From the NCBI GenBank assembly GCA_965651695.1, contig CBFGTI010000247.1, forward strand, positions 1 through 6,928: a DNA stretch of 6,928 bases. The letters run 5' to 3'. Each line of letters opens with the position of its first letter. Position 1 is the stretch's first letter. The notes beneath the pieces were generated by a model. The model was not told the DNA's origin. It saw only the letters and a list, made by a program, of their open reading frames with translations, and made no database searches. Positions 1 to 6,471 of this stretch are shown here, piece by piece. This DNA is from Imperialibacter sp965651695 (GTDB lineage Bacteria; Bacteroidota; Bacteroidia; Cytophagales; Cyclobacteriaceae). The position numbers were made by a program, and so were the translations under genes.

Positions 1-538
1 CTACCTTTTTTACCTTGAGTTGGTCCCCGCCGCTTGTTGGGTCGTTGAGGTAGAGCTCGCCGAAATATCCTTGCGAAGGCTCGGCGGCAGCGATAAGCCA
101 GGCCGTGAAATTTAAGGGCTGTACGCCGGTAAACCCGGGTATGAGGTGATTGGTAAACCGGACGAAAGCAGGCAGCGCTTCACTCACCTTGGGTAGCGTG
201 ATGTCGTAGTGGATTTTGTCTTCCCGCAACGTAAGCACATGCACTCCCGTAACGCCGAGATAAACGAGCAGCCCCCCAGCGATAGACAAAAGAAGCAGGA
301 GCAAAGGCCATTTGTCGAATGTGAAAAGGGTGATCAGCGAGATGCAACTGAGCAAAGCGCCGCCTATTAGTGGAGCCAGCAGGGTACGATGGTTAATTTC
401 CAGCTTTAGCATAGGACTGAGCCTGTATTTTCGCTCCCTGCCTTTTCGCAGCACCTTTAAATAGGAGGTGGTGAGGTATAGGTAGTTGGCTTCGTCGTGG
501 GGCTCAGTTAGGTAGCAGGAAGCAAAAGGCTGGCTCAT
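1..538 (-). CDS. Uncharacterised two-helix membrane protein (3' end beyond window)
   Basis: Reading leftward from the ATG at 538-536, the frame stays open for 179 codons to the window edge, so the C-terminus is missing. I do not recognise the family. Visible order: a soluble N-terminal stretch of about 50 residues (MSQPFASCYL...) with a basic patch RKGRERKYRL at 31-40; two hydrophobic segments at about 53-73 and 78-97 separated by a short FDKWP turn, giving a helical hairpin; then a soluble region from about 103 containing LREDKIHYDI. The N-terminal pattern (short strands, basic patch, then a hairpin) loosely recalls bacterial PH-like membrane proteins, but this is speculation. The start overlaps the stop of the upstream cyclophilin gene as ATGA (535-538), so translational coupling is likely and supports this start. 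A role linked to that lipoprotein is possible only by context. Confidence 0.75.
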   Translation of the reverse strand, partial: MSQPFASCYLTEPHDEANYLYLTTSYLKVLRKGRERKYRLSPMLKLEINHRTLLAPLIGGALLSCISLITLFTFDKWPLLLLLLSIAGGLLVYLGVTGVHVLTLREDKIHYDITLPKVSEALPAFVRFTNHLIPGFTGVQPLNFTAWLIAAAEPSQGYFGELYLNDPTSGGDQLKVKKV

Positions 539-2499
539 TGTATTTCTACGCTGATAATGCGGTCGCCCATTTCAATGCTGTTTACCACATCCATTCCCTT
601 AACCACTTTGCCAAAAATGGTGTAAGAACCATTGAGGTGCGGCGTGGGAGAGTGGGTAACAAACCACTGAGATCCTTCGGTATCTTTGCCGGCGCTTGCC
701 ATCCCTACGTAACCTGTGCCGTATTTTTCGGTGGAAAACTCGGAGCGTATCACTTCATCAGAGCTGCCGTATCCGTCGCCGCGGGGGCAGCCTGCCTGCA
801 CTACGAAGTTGGGCACTACCCGGTGAAATACCAGGTTCTCATAAAAATTGTTGCCGGCAAGCGACACAAAATTTTCCACCGTGCCGGGGGCATCTTCTAC
901 AAGCAGTTGTATTTCAAATATGCCTTTGGATGTTTCAACCACAGCCCTGGCGTTATGCTTTATTTCTTTCACAAGCTCCCAGCGGATTGGGTTTTGGTAC
1001 AGCTGGCTGCTTTCCGGCGGCGCCCCTCCCTGGAATTGGCCAATTACGGTTTCGATGGCCTGGTACGGCTCCAGGTCTCGTGGAAGCTGCAGGCTATCCA
1101 GGCCCTGGTAAAGAAAATCGAGGCTGGGGTAAAAGGGGCGTAGGTTATCGCGTAACCGGCTTAGCGCCGTAGCCGCCACGGTTACCTGCCCCGCATCTCC
1201 CGAAAGTATGGCTTTTTTGTAGTATTCGGCCAGTTCTCGCTGCTTGTATGAAGGAAACGCCGGCGATTGGTTCATGGCGTTAAGGGCTTCCATAGCACTC
1301 GTCCGCACAAAAGGATGTGGTGCACCAAGCTGCGCCGCAAGGTAGCCGCTGGCGTTGGGGTAGCCCTCCAAAGCCTGCAGGTACAGGCCCTTGAGGTAGG
1401 GACTCGCCGACCTTTCGTATCCATCCACCAGTTCGCGGTAGGCATTGTACGAATACAACTGGCTTTCCAGTGTTTTCCCCAAAATCAGGGCACGGCTTCT
1501 CAACACAGGCACCTCATTTCTCATCGCCCACAAGAATGCAAATACCTCCCGGTTAGTCCATTGTTGCAAAGTTTCGGCTGTGGCTACCGAAAGGTGATAA
1601 TCGTTGCCTCGCAAGATATCTGCAAGTGTTTCGGCTACAATAGTAAAGTGAGTTTCCTTCAGCGAGCGCACAAGGTTCACTTTTACCAGCGAACTCTCCT
1701 CTGCCTGCAAAGCGTCGTTGATGAACCAGCCGATGGAGTCGCCGGTTGCTTTTGCAAGCCCACGTGCCGCCGCCATTCTCACCTCGGGCGATACGTCGTG
1801 CATAACCATCTCTTTTAGCCTATGTTCCCAGCCTGCAATCGAAATACCCCTGGTTCTGCCGAAATAATTTGCCGCGGCAAGCCTCGTTTCGTGAGACATA
1901 GAGTCAGCCAAAAGCAAGCCGGCTGCGTTTGTAAGCAGCGAATCGGCAGTGCCAGACAGCCCGGCGTGGTAGATACCCCACGCTTTTCCAGCCTGCGTGA
2001 GGGGGTCGCTGGCCTCATAGCTGGCCAGGTAGTTAATATAGTCCGCCGAAAGGCACTTGCCGAAAGCCTCCAGCATGTGGTAGCGCACGACGGGCTCATT
2101 TTCTTGTGTAAGCTGAAGAGCAAGAGCGGCAAGCACAGTATTGCTTTTCAACTGCCCGATAGCAAATACAGCTGCTTTTCTCACTTCTGGTACCCGGTCG
2201 GCAAGCAGGTTTTCAAGTGCAGGCAGGCCAACCGAGTCTTGCGTTGAAGCAAAAGCCAGCGCTGCCTCTTCGCGGTAGGTGGGGTTGGGGTGGTTCAGCA
2301 GCGGCACCAAAGCATCCGATTGCCTCCGGTCCTTATAGTCGTACAGCTTTATCAGCTCATTGTCGGCAAATTTGTTGGGGAACGTGGTTATTTTTTCCTC
2401 AGCGGACCGACTGCAGCCAGTTGCAAGCAGCAGGGTAATGCCTGCTCCGGCAACCGCCAGTTTGCAGAAACCGATGCTCAGAGAAACTTTAATTTTCAT
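535..2499 (-). CDS. HEAT-repeat lipoprotein with C-terminal cyclophilin-type peptidyl-prolyl cis-trans isomerase
   Basis: 654 residues. The N-terminus is a lipoprotein signal: positive MKIK, hydrophobic core, then ATGC with the lipidated Cys at 29, followed by SRSAEE. The acidic pair just after the Cys resembles Bacteroidota surface-export signals, but that reading is weak. Residues about 55-150, 200-310 and 385-450 hold helical HEAT/PBS-lyase-like repeats (for example VPEVRKAAVFAIGQL at 103-117 and SPEVRMAAARGLAKA at 237-251), a probable protein-docking scaffold. Residues about 515-654 form a cyclophilin domain: FHRVVPNFVVQAG at 558-570 supplies the catalytic Arg560 with the Phe and Gln of the proline pocket, GSQWF is at 609-613, and FGKVVKGMDVV at 629-639 matches the fold's last strands. 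The domain appears intact, so prolyl isomerase activity on envelope proteins is expected. The start shares one base with the upstream phzF-like stop (TGATG); the stop overlaps the next gene. This is far longer than a simple bacterial cyclophilin (about 160-200 residues). Confidence 0.95.
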   Translation of the reverse strand: MKIKVSLSIGFCKLAVAGAGITLLLATGCSRSAEEKITTFPNKFADNELIKLYDYKDRRQSDALVPLLNHPNPTYREEAALAFASTQDSVGLPALENLLADRVPEVRKAAVFAIGQLKSNTVLAALALQLTQENEPVVRYHMLEAFGKCLSADYINYLASYEASDPLTQAGKAWGIYHAGLSGTADSLLTNAAGLLLADSMSHETRLAAANYFGRTRGISIAGWEHRLKEMVMHDVSPEVRMAAARGLAKATGDSIGWFINDALQAEESSLVKVNLVRSLKETHFTIVAETLADILRGNDYHLSVATAETLQQWTNREVFAFLWAMRNEVPVLRSRALILGKTLESQLYSYNAYRELVDGYERSASPYLKGLYLQALEGYPNASGYLAAQLGAPHPFVRTSAMEALNAMNQSPAFPSYKQRELAEYYKKAILSGDAGQVTVAATALSRLRDNLRPFYPSLDFLYQGLDSLQLPRDLEPYQAIETVIGQFQGGAPPESSQLYQNPIRWELVKEIKHNARAVVETSKGIFEIQLLVEDAPGTVENFVSLAGNNFYENLVFHRVVPNFVVQAGCPRGDGYGSSDEVIRSEFSTEKYGTGYVGMASAGKDTEGSQWFVTHSPTPHLNGSYTIFGKVVKGMDVVNSIEMGDRIISVEIQ

Positions 2500-3407
2500 C
2501 AGGGCAAAAATAGCTCACCCTTTCCCATAAACACACAATACCCGCCCACTTTTACTTGGGTAAATTTGCTTCCGGTTTTTTCCATCTCCAGATACAGCTT
2601 GCTGGGCCTGCCCATTTCGTATCCCTGCTCACTCACAATTTCGGCTCGCTGGCCGTCGCCCATCAGCTTGTGCTCCACTATGTAGCAGCCCAGCGGTCCG
2701 TTGGCCGAGCCGGTGGCAGGGTCTTCCAGGATGCCGGCTTCCGGCGCAAACATTCGGCCGTGCACATGCGAGCCTTTTTCTTCGCCCCCCGTAGCAAAGC
2801 AATAAACCCAGCCCGGGTCGAATTCAGCAGCCACCTTCTCCCACACATCCAGCCTGAACCGCACTTTTTTCACCACATCAAGCGAGCGAAGGGGTGTAAT
2901 CAAATAAGGCACGCCACAAGAAACTGTCTGGGCCTGGTGGATTGGATGCAGGTCGTCAGGAGTAAGGCTCAGCAAGCTTGCCAGCAACGAACGGTCGTTG
3001 AAAAAGGCACCAAAGGTGGGCGCTGGCTGCGACATCACCAGCAACTGGCTGGCATCGGCTTGCGTGGATATATCCACACGAATTGGCCCTACGCCTTCTT
3101 CAAGCCATATCGTATGTTCGTCTGCAGAAAGAGCGTTCAGTTCGTTGGCGAGGATAAAGGCAGTTCCCAGCGTGGGATGCCCCGCAAATGGTAGTTCGCG
3201 GCCAGGCGTGAAAATGCGCACTTTGGCATGGTGGTTTTTGCTAGCCGGAGGAAAAATGAATGTGGTTTCTGAAAGGTTAAACTCCCGGGCTACCAAAGGC
3301 ATTTCTTCTTCCCGCACGAGGTGGCCATTTGGAATAACGGCAAGCTGATTACCTCCAAATGGAGTTTTGGTAAAGACGTCGACTAAAAAATAGGATATTT
3401 TGCGCAT
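2499..3407 (-). CDS. PhzF-family phenazine biosynthesis-like isomerase/epimerase
   Basis: 302 residues from the ATG at 3407-3405. PhzF proteins have two similar halves with a diaminopimelate-epimerase-like fold and catalyse isomerisation or epimerisation without cofactor; substrates of most members are unknown. Seen here: the family N-terminus RKISYFLVDVFTKTPFGGN at 2-20; NLSETTF at 44-50, with Glu47 at the place of the PhzF catalytic glutamate; PGRELPFAGHPTLG at 68-81 with the conserved His77; and EDPATGSANG at 228-237, the second-half substrate loop. All key motifs are present. The frame stays open upstream to an ATG at 3497, but those 30 extra residues do not look like the family and would cover a candidate promoter, so I chose the later start. 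There is no phenazine cluster nearby, so phenazine synthesis is not implied; a metabolic or housekeeping isomerase is more likely. It is the first gene of the leftward operon and shares one base with the next gene. Confidence 0.93.
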   Translation of the reverse strand: MRKISYFLVDVFTKTPFGGNQLAVIPNGHLVREEEMPLVAREFNLSETTFIFPPASKNHHAKVRIFTPGRELPFAGHPTLGTAFILANELNALSADEHTIWLEEGVGPIRVDISTQADASQLLVMSQPAPTFGAFFNDRSLLASLLSLTPDDLHPIHQAQTVSCGVPYLITPLRSLDVVKKVRFRLDVWEKVAAEFDPGWVYCFATGGEEKGSHVHGRMFAPEAGILEDPATGSANGPLGCYIVEHKLMGDGQRAEIVSEQGYEMGRPSKLYLEMEKTGSKFTQVKVGGYCVFMGKGELFLP

Positions 3408-3436
3408 GAGTGGACAGGTGTTGCTAAGTTCGGGAG

Positions 3437-3470
3437 TAAAAATACGAGCTAGCGGTGAAAGTGAAGCAAT
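3437..3470 (-). promoter_or_regulatory. Candidate promoter of the phzF-like/cyclophilin operon
   Basis: On the minus strand, TATTTTTA (3444-3437) matches the Bacteroidota -7 pattern TAnnTTTG in all but the last base. ATTG (3470-3467) lies 22 nt upstream, a little longer than the usual 19-21. Transcription would begin near 3431, about 24 nt before the chosen ATG. This fits the shorter start of the phzF-like gene. Such AT-rich motifs can arise by chance. Confidence 0.35.
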
Positions 3471-3547
3471 TTTGCCTGGCAATCCTAAGTCGCCCATTGA
3501 AATGCCTCAGTTTATTTTGTGCTGCGCATTCGCGAGGTTTATCCGCT

Positions 3548-3578
3548 TTTGTAAAGCAGGTTTTACCTGTTAATATTG
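3548..3578 (+). promoter_or_regulatory. Candidate promoter of the polyprenyl synthase gene
   Basis: TTTG at 3548-3551 and TAATATTG at 3571-3578 are spaced by exactly 19 nt. They match the Bacteroidota -33/-7 consensus TTTG / TAnnTTTG with one mismatch. Transcription would begin around 3582-3585, leaving a very short leader (roughly 6-10 nt) before the ATG at 3592. Confidence 0.5.
3557..3569. repeat. Short inverted repeat in the polyprenyl synthase promoter spacer
   Basis: CAGGT-TTT-ACCTG is a perfect 5-bp inverted repeat with a 3-nt centre, lying between the proposed -33 and -7 elements. The position would suit a repressor site. It is short enough to be chance, and no regulator is identified. 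Confidence 0.3.
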
Positions 3579-3591
3579 TGCAACCGTATTT

Positions 3592-4566
3592 ATGAAGCTG
3601 AATTTAGAGGACATACAGGCGCCAATTGCCCGGGAAATGACGGATTTTGAGAAGAAGTTCCGGCAATCCATGAAAAGTAATGTAATGCTTCTGGACAAGA
3701 TCACGCATTACATTGTGCGGCGAAAGGGAAAGCAGATGCGTCCGATGTTTGTTTTTTTAAGCGCAGGTGTGCATGGCGCTATTACCGAGGCTACCTATCG
3801 TGGTGCTTCACTTATCGAGCTGCTTCATACCGCCACACTGGTGCACGACGACGTGGTAGACGATGCCAACTACCGCCGCGGCTTCTTTTCCATTAATGCC
3901 CTCTGGAAGAATAAGATCGCCGTGCTGGTGGGCGATTTTCTGCTGTCGAGGGGCCTGCTACTTTCAGTAGAAAACGGCGATTTCGACCTGCTTCAAATAG
4001 TATCGAAAGCGGTGAAAGAAATGAGCGAAGGTGAACTGCTTCAAATGGAGAAAGCCAGAAAACTCGATATTTCGGAAGAAGTTTACTACGACATTATCAG
4101 GCAAAAAACCGCCAGCCTTATTAAAAGCTGCTGCCAGGTAGGGGTGGCCTCGGTTGGCGCCGGCAAAGAGGTGATCGACAGAATGGGCCTTTTCGGCGAA
4201 AAAATCGGCCTTGCCTTTCAGATCAAAGACGACCTGTTCGACTACGGTAGCGATGAAATAGGCAAGCCGTTGGGCATCGACATCAAGGAGAAGAAAATGA
4301 CGTTGCCGTTGATATATGCGCTGCGCCAGGCAAGCAATAGCGACAAAAGCCGCATCATTAGCATCATTAAACACGACAGTGAAAAACCGAAGAAAAGGGC
4401 AGAAGTGATTGATTACGTAAAACACTCCGGTGGTCTCGCTTATGCCAATGATGCCATGGAGCGGCACTACCAGGAGGCGCTCTCCATCCTCGACGAGTTC
4501 CCCGATTCCCCCCACAGAAACTCTCTCAAACAGCTGGTGCAATACACCATTGAGCGGAATAAGTAA
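3592..4566 (+). CDS. Long-chain trans-polyprenyl diphosphate synthase (IspB/HepT type)
   Basis: 324 residues, the usual length for the family. It elongates farnesyl or geranylgeranyl diphosphate with isopentenyl diphosphate in the cytosol. Motifs in order: GKQMRP at 46-51 (diphosphate-binding Lys47/Arg50); the first Asp-rich motif DDVVD at 86-90, followed by RRG at 95-97; GDFLLSRG at 114-121; QKTASL at 171-176; the second Asp-rich motif DDLFD at 213-217; and GKPLGIDIKEKKMTLP at 224-239. The residue five positions before the first motif is Ala81 (HTATLVH), as in long-chain enzymes, whereas short-chain synthases carry a bulky aromatic there. A product of about C35-C40 is therefore inferred. In Bacteroidota the usual quinone is menaquinone-7, so a heptaprenyl side chain is the best guess. 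The gene stands alone, divergent from the phzF-like operon. It could be annotated ispB, but the exact chain length cannot be read from sequence. Confidence 0.95.
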   Translation: MKLNLEDIQAPIAREMTDFEKKFRQSMKSNVMLLDKITHYIVRRKGKQMRPMFVFLSAGVHGAITEATYRGASLIELLHTATLVHDDVVDDANYRRGFFSINALWKNKIAVLVGDFLLSRGLLLSVENGDFDLLQIVSKAVKEMSEGELLQMEKARKLDISEEVYYDIIRQKTASLIKSCCQVGVASVGAGKEVIDRMGLFGEKIGLAFQIKDDLFDYGSDEIGKPLGIDIKEKKMTLPLIYALRQASNSDKSRIISIIKHDSEKPKKRAEVIDYVKHSGGLAYANDAMERHYQEALSILDEFPDSPHRNSLKQLVQYTIERNK

Positions 4567-4642
4567 TCCCATAAGGTGGTTCAGAGTAGATTCCACCAAA
4601 TGTTGGTTCGAAGTGCTGCTGCCAAACCTAATGGAGTAGGAG

Positions 4643-5437
4643 CTACCTGCGCAAAAGATCATCAAGCGGCACAAACTCGTATCCTCTTTCCTTCAGGGTC
4701 AAAATTAGATCCCCAAGCCTCAGATAAAACTTGTCTTGCCGTTCTGGAGCGGTTCCGATGTGGCTGAGCAATAGAAAGCCGTTCAGGCCGGTGCTGCTAC
4801 CGCCTTCAAAATTCAGTATGCTGTTGTAGATAGCTTCGGAACTGTGGTAATTTTTCAGGTCCGGTGTGGTGTAGTCGGCATGTGAGCGTGTGCCCCTGCT
4901 AAAGTTGATTAGTTGAAGGCCTTGTTCGACTGTCCATTGGCTGATGCTGTCGTTGTACCATTCATAAGGGGGTAGAAAGTATGGAGCATCTTTCCTCGAA
5001 ATCCCAAACCGCCCCATCTCCCAGTAGTTGGCCTCCAGGTCTGCCACAAATTCACCTTTCGACACCAAAAGACTATCCCGGTTTTCCCAGGCGCAGTAGA
5101 GGAGGTGCTTGTCGGAGTGTGCGCCGAGGTAGTGCCCATCCGCTTTCAACATTCTGACCAGCGCGGCAAATGCCGGATTTCTGTAAAAGTTACCCGTGAA
5201 AAAGAAGGCTCCTTTTACGCTGTGCGCATCCAACACGGCCCGTATATGCTCGCCAGCGTCGGCAAACTCATCTCCCGTGAAAACCAGGGTCAGTTTTTTC
5301 TGAGTGGTATCGCCGCGCACAATAGCTCCCGACTCGCGCAAATAGCCGGGTGGATTGGCTGCGTGCTTTTGAGATTGTCCGCTAGCTGCCAAAGAAATGC
5401 AAAAGAAGCACCAGGTTATGGTTAGAGAGCTTTTCAT
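4643..5437 (-). CDS. Secreted NodB-like polysaccharide deacetylase
   Basis: 264 residues. A signal peptide (MKSSLTITWCFFCISLAASG) probably ends after ASG at 18-20, so the protein is exported. The NodB-type carbohydrate esterase 4 fold is recognisable: motif 1 region LVFTGDEFADA at 51-61; AFFFTGNF at 77-84; the His pair HSDKH at 107-111 (metal ligands); LPPYEWYN at 155-162; and LLLSHIG at 222-228 with the C-terminal His226. Two classical positions differ: the Asp-Asp of motif 1 is Asp56-Glu57, and the Arg before PPY is Leu155. Metal binding with Glu instead of Asp remains plausible, so I expect an active but divergent deacylase; the substrate is unknown (peptidoglycan, chitin-like or other N-acetyl glycan). 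The gene converges on the polyprenyl synthase with 76 bp between them, where I see no convincing terminator. Its start lies close to the divergent toxin-antitoxin promoter. Confidence 0.88.
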   Translation of the reverse strand: MKSSLTITWCFFCISLAASGQSQKHAANPPGYLRESGAIVRGDTTQKKLTLVFTGDEFADAGEHIRAVLDAHSVKGAFFFTGNFYRNPAFAALVRMLKADGHYLGAHSDKHLLYCAWENRDSLLVSKGEFVADLEANYWEMGRFGISRKDAPYFLPPYEWYNDSISQWTVEQGLQLINFSRGTRSHADYTTPDLKNYHSSEAIYNSILNFEGGSSTGLNGFLLLSHIGTAPERQDKFYLRLGDLILTLKERGYEFVPLDDLLRR

Positions 5438-5445
5438 GTAGATGC

Positions 5446-5477
5446 TTGCAATATACCGACACTTGTCGCTAAATTAC
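5446..5477 (+). promoter_or_regulatory. Candidate promoter of the Xre-RES operon
   Basis: TTG at 5446-5448 and TAAATTAC at 5470-5477 (a partial match to TAnnTTTG) are separated by 21 nt. The start of transcription would be near 5484, about 15 nt before the favoured antitoxin ATG at 5499. It would exclude the upstream ATG at 5442. The -7 match is imperfect. Confidence 0.3.
5454..5471. promoter_or_regulatory. Imperfect 18-bp palindrome, candidate antitoxin operator
   Basis: TACCGACA-CT-TGTCGCTA: arms of 8 bp with 7 matches around a 2-bp centre (inner arms CGACA/TGTCG are perfect). It fills most of the spacer of the candidate promoter directly upstream of the antitoxin gene. That is where an Xre-family antitoxin would bind to repress its own operon, as known for other Xre-RES systems. 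It also lies 16 bp from the divergent deacetylase start, so binding could affect that gene too. Confidence 0.45.
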
Positions 5478-5498
5478 GTGCCAAATGACATAAATGCT

Positions 5499-5939
5499 AT
5501 GAGTGGCAAAGAAAATAGAATGCTGGATTTTCTGGGAGGGGCAGGATGGGAGGAAACAAGCGAATCTGCCGGGCCTCTACAGGTAATTGAGTTGGTTAGA
5601 AAAGGAATTCCCCGCTCCGCATTCGATGTGTTCTCAAACAAAAGCTCTCTTTCCCGAAGCCGGATTTCTTCAATTATTCATATTTCGGACCGAAGCATTC
5701 AACGGAGAAAAAAAGATCAGCGGCTTTCCGTTAATAGTTCGGAAAAGCTTGTTGAGCTTGCCCGGTTATTTGCTTTAGGGGAAGAAGTATTTGAAAATTT
5801 AGATTTATTTAAAAAATGGATTGAAGCACCAAGTATTGCATTGGGAGGATATAAGCCGATCGACATGCTCGACACATCGCTTGGGTTTGATATGGTGCGA
5901 GCCGAGCTTCTTCGTATCGAACACGGCGTTTATTCATGA
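5499..5939 (+). CDS. Xre/MbcA/ParS-family antitoxin (DUF2384) of a type II toxin-antitoxin system
   Basis: 146 residues from the ATG at 5499. It neutralises the adjacent RES toxin by direct binding and probably represses the operon through its N-terminal helix-turn-helix. Seen: an N-terminal region with VIELVRKGIPRSAFDVF at 29-45; an Xre-type DNA-binding segment including HISDRSIQRRKK at 61-72; a linking helix EKLVELARLFALGEEVF at 82-98; and the hallmark C-terminal toxin-binding domain with GYKPIDMLDTSLGFDMV at 117-133 and LLRIEHGVYS ending the protein. The frame is open to an ATG at 5442, but that start lies 4 bp past the divergent deacetylase start and would swallow the promoter and palindrome; ATG 5520 is a third option. 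The stop overlaps the toxin start as ATGA. The 3' half is markedly AT-rich compared with the flanking metabolic genes, consistent with horizontal acquisition. Confidence 0.9.
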   Translation: MSGKENRMLDFLGGAGWEETSESAGPLQVIELVRKGIPRSAFDVFSNKSSLSRSRISSIIHISDRSIQRRKKDQRLSVNSSEKLVELARLFALGEEVFENLDLFKKWIEAPSIALGGYKPIDMLDTSLGFDMVRAELLRIEHGVYS

Positions 5940-6400
5940 TAGTCTACCGTATTGCAAAACAGAAGTATCAAAATGACCTTTTGGGAAACGGTGCCAGGGT
6001 CTCCGGGGGTAGGTGGAACTATCAGGGCACTCCTGTACTTTACACAAGCTCCTCAATATCCCTTTGTATCCTGGAAAATCTCGTACATGCCGATCTCAGA
6101 CTTCTTGTATCGAGCTATTCTCTCATGCACATTGAAGTTCCTGACGATTCGGTTAAAGTTTTAGATGCCAACACTCTTCCTGAAAATTGGGCTGAATATC
6201 CGGGAGGAGATGCACTTAAAGAAATTGGGAAGAAGTGGTGCCAGGCAGAGGAATCTCTTATTCTGCAGGTGCCAAGTGCGATAAACCCTCACGAATTAAA
6301 CGCCCTCATAAATCCAGTACACCCACGGGCAACACAAATCAGCTTGCTGAAAACAGAAGCATTTGTTTTCGATCACAGGCTGGTTAAATCAGTCAGATAA
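5936..6400 (+). CDS. RES-domain toxin (NAD+-depleting) of a type II toxin-antitoxin system
   Basis: 154 residues, a typical stand-alone RES protein. Characterised relatives (mycobacterial MbcT, Pseudomonas putida RES) degrade NAD+, MbcT by phosphorolysis, and stop growth when free of antitoxin. The family signatures are complete: VYRIAK at 3-8 with Arg5; GGRWNYQG at 24-31 with Arg26; VLYTSSS at 34-40 with Tyr36; CILENLVH at 44-51 with Glu47; VPSAI at 112-116 with Ser114; and LINPVHP at 124-130. The Arg, Glu and Ser that name the domain are thus present, and no frameshift or stop is seen, so the toxin should be active. The start is fixed by the ATGA overlap with the antitoxin stop, which ensures antitoxin is made first. 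Cellular NAD+ as target is inferred from the family. No third gene belongs to the module: a 71-bp gap follows. Confidence 0.93.
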   Translation: MIVYRIAKQKYQNDLLGNGARVSGGRWNYQGTPVLYTSSSISLCILENLVHADLRLLVSSYSLMHIEVPDDSVKVLDANTLPENWAEYPGGDALKEIGKKWCQAEESLILQVPSAINPHELNALINPVHPRATQISLLKTEAFVFDHRLVKSVR

Positions 6401-6471
6401 AAAGTGGTTACTCCAATCTGAATTAATAAATTGGTAGTTCCATAACTCTAAGGATTCTCAAAAAATACGCT

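Noticed and set aside
538..2247. Several plus-strand open frames (100-200 codons) opposite the HEAT-cyclophilin gene
   Set aside because: They are antisense shadows of a well-supported coding frame, with no family motifs and no plausible promoters.
3408..3497. 30-codon N-terminal extension of the PhzF-like gene from the ATG at 3497
   Set aside because: The extension does not resemble PhzF N-termini, which begin right before the YFxVDxF motif. It also covers a candidate promoter for the gene, so the ATG at 3407 was preferred.
4575..4597. GGTGG/CCACC hairpin with a 13-nt loop between the convergent genes, considered as a terminator
   Set aside because: The stem is only 5 bp, the loop is large and no U-run follows on either strand.
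3964..4674. 236-codon minus-strand open frame opposite the polyprenyl synthase and the end of the deacetylase
   Set aside because: It has no recognisable domain and lies antisense to strongly supported genes. It appears to be a shadow of the polyprenyl synthase frame.
5442..5498. Upstream in-frame start of the antitoxin at 5442
   Set aside because: It would start only 4 bp from the divergent deacetylase start and would put the promoter and palindrome inside the coding region. The added residues are not typical of the family.
6410..6438. ACT-CCAAT / ATTGG-T-AGT hairpin after the RES toxin gene
   Set aside because: It is a bulged, AT-rich stem with a 12-nt loop and no T-run, so too weak to call a terminator or operator.
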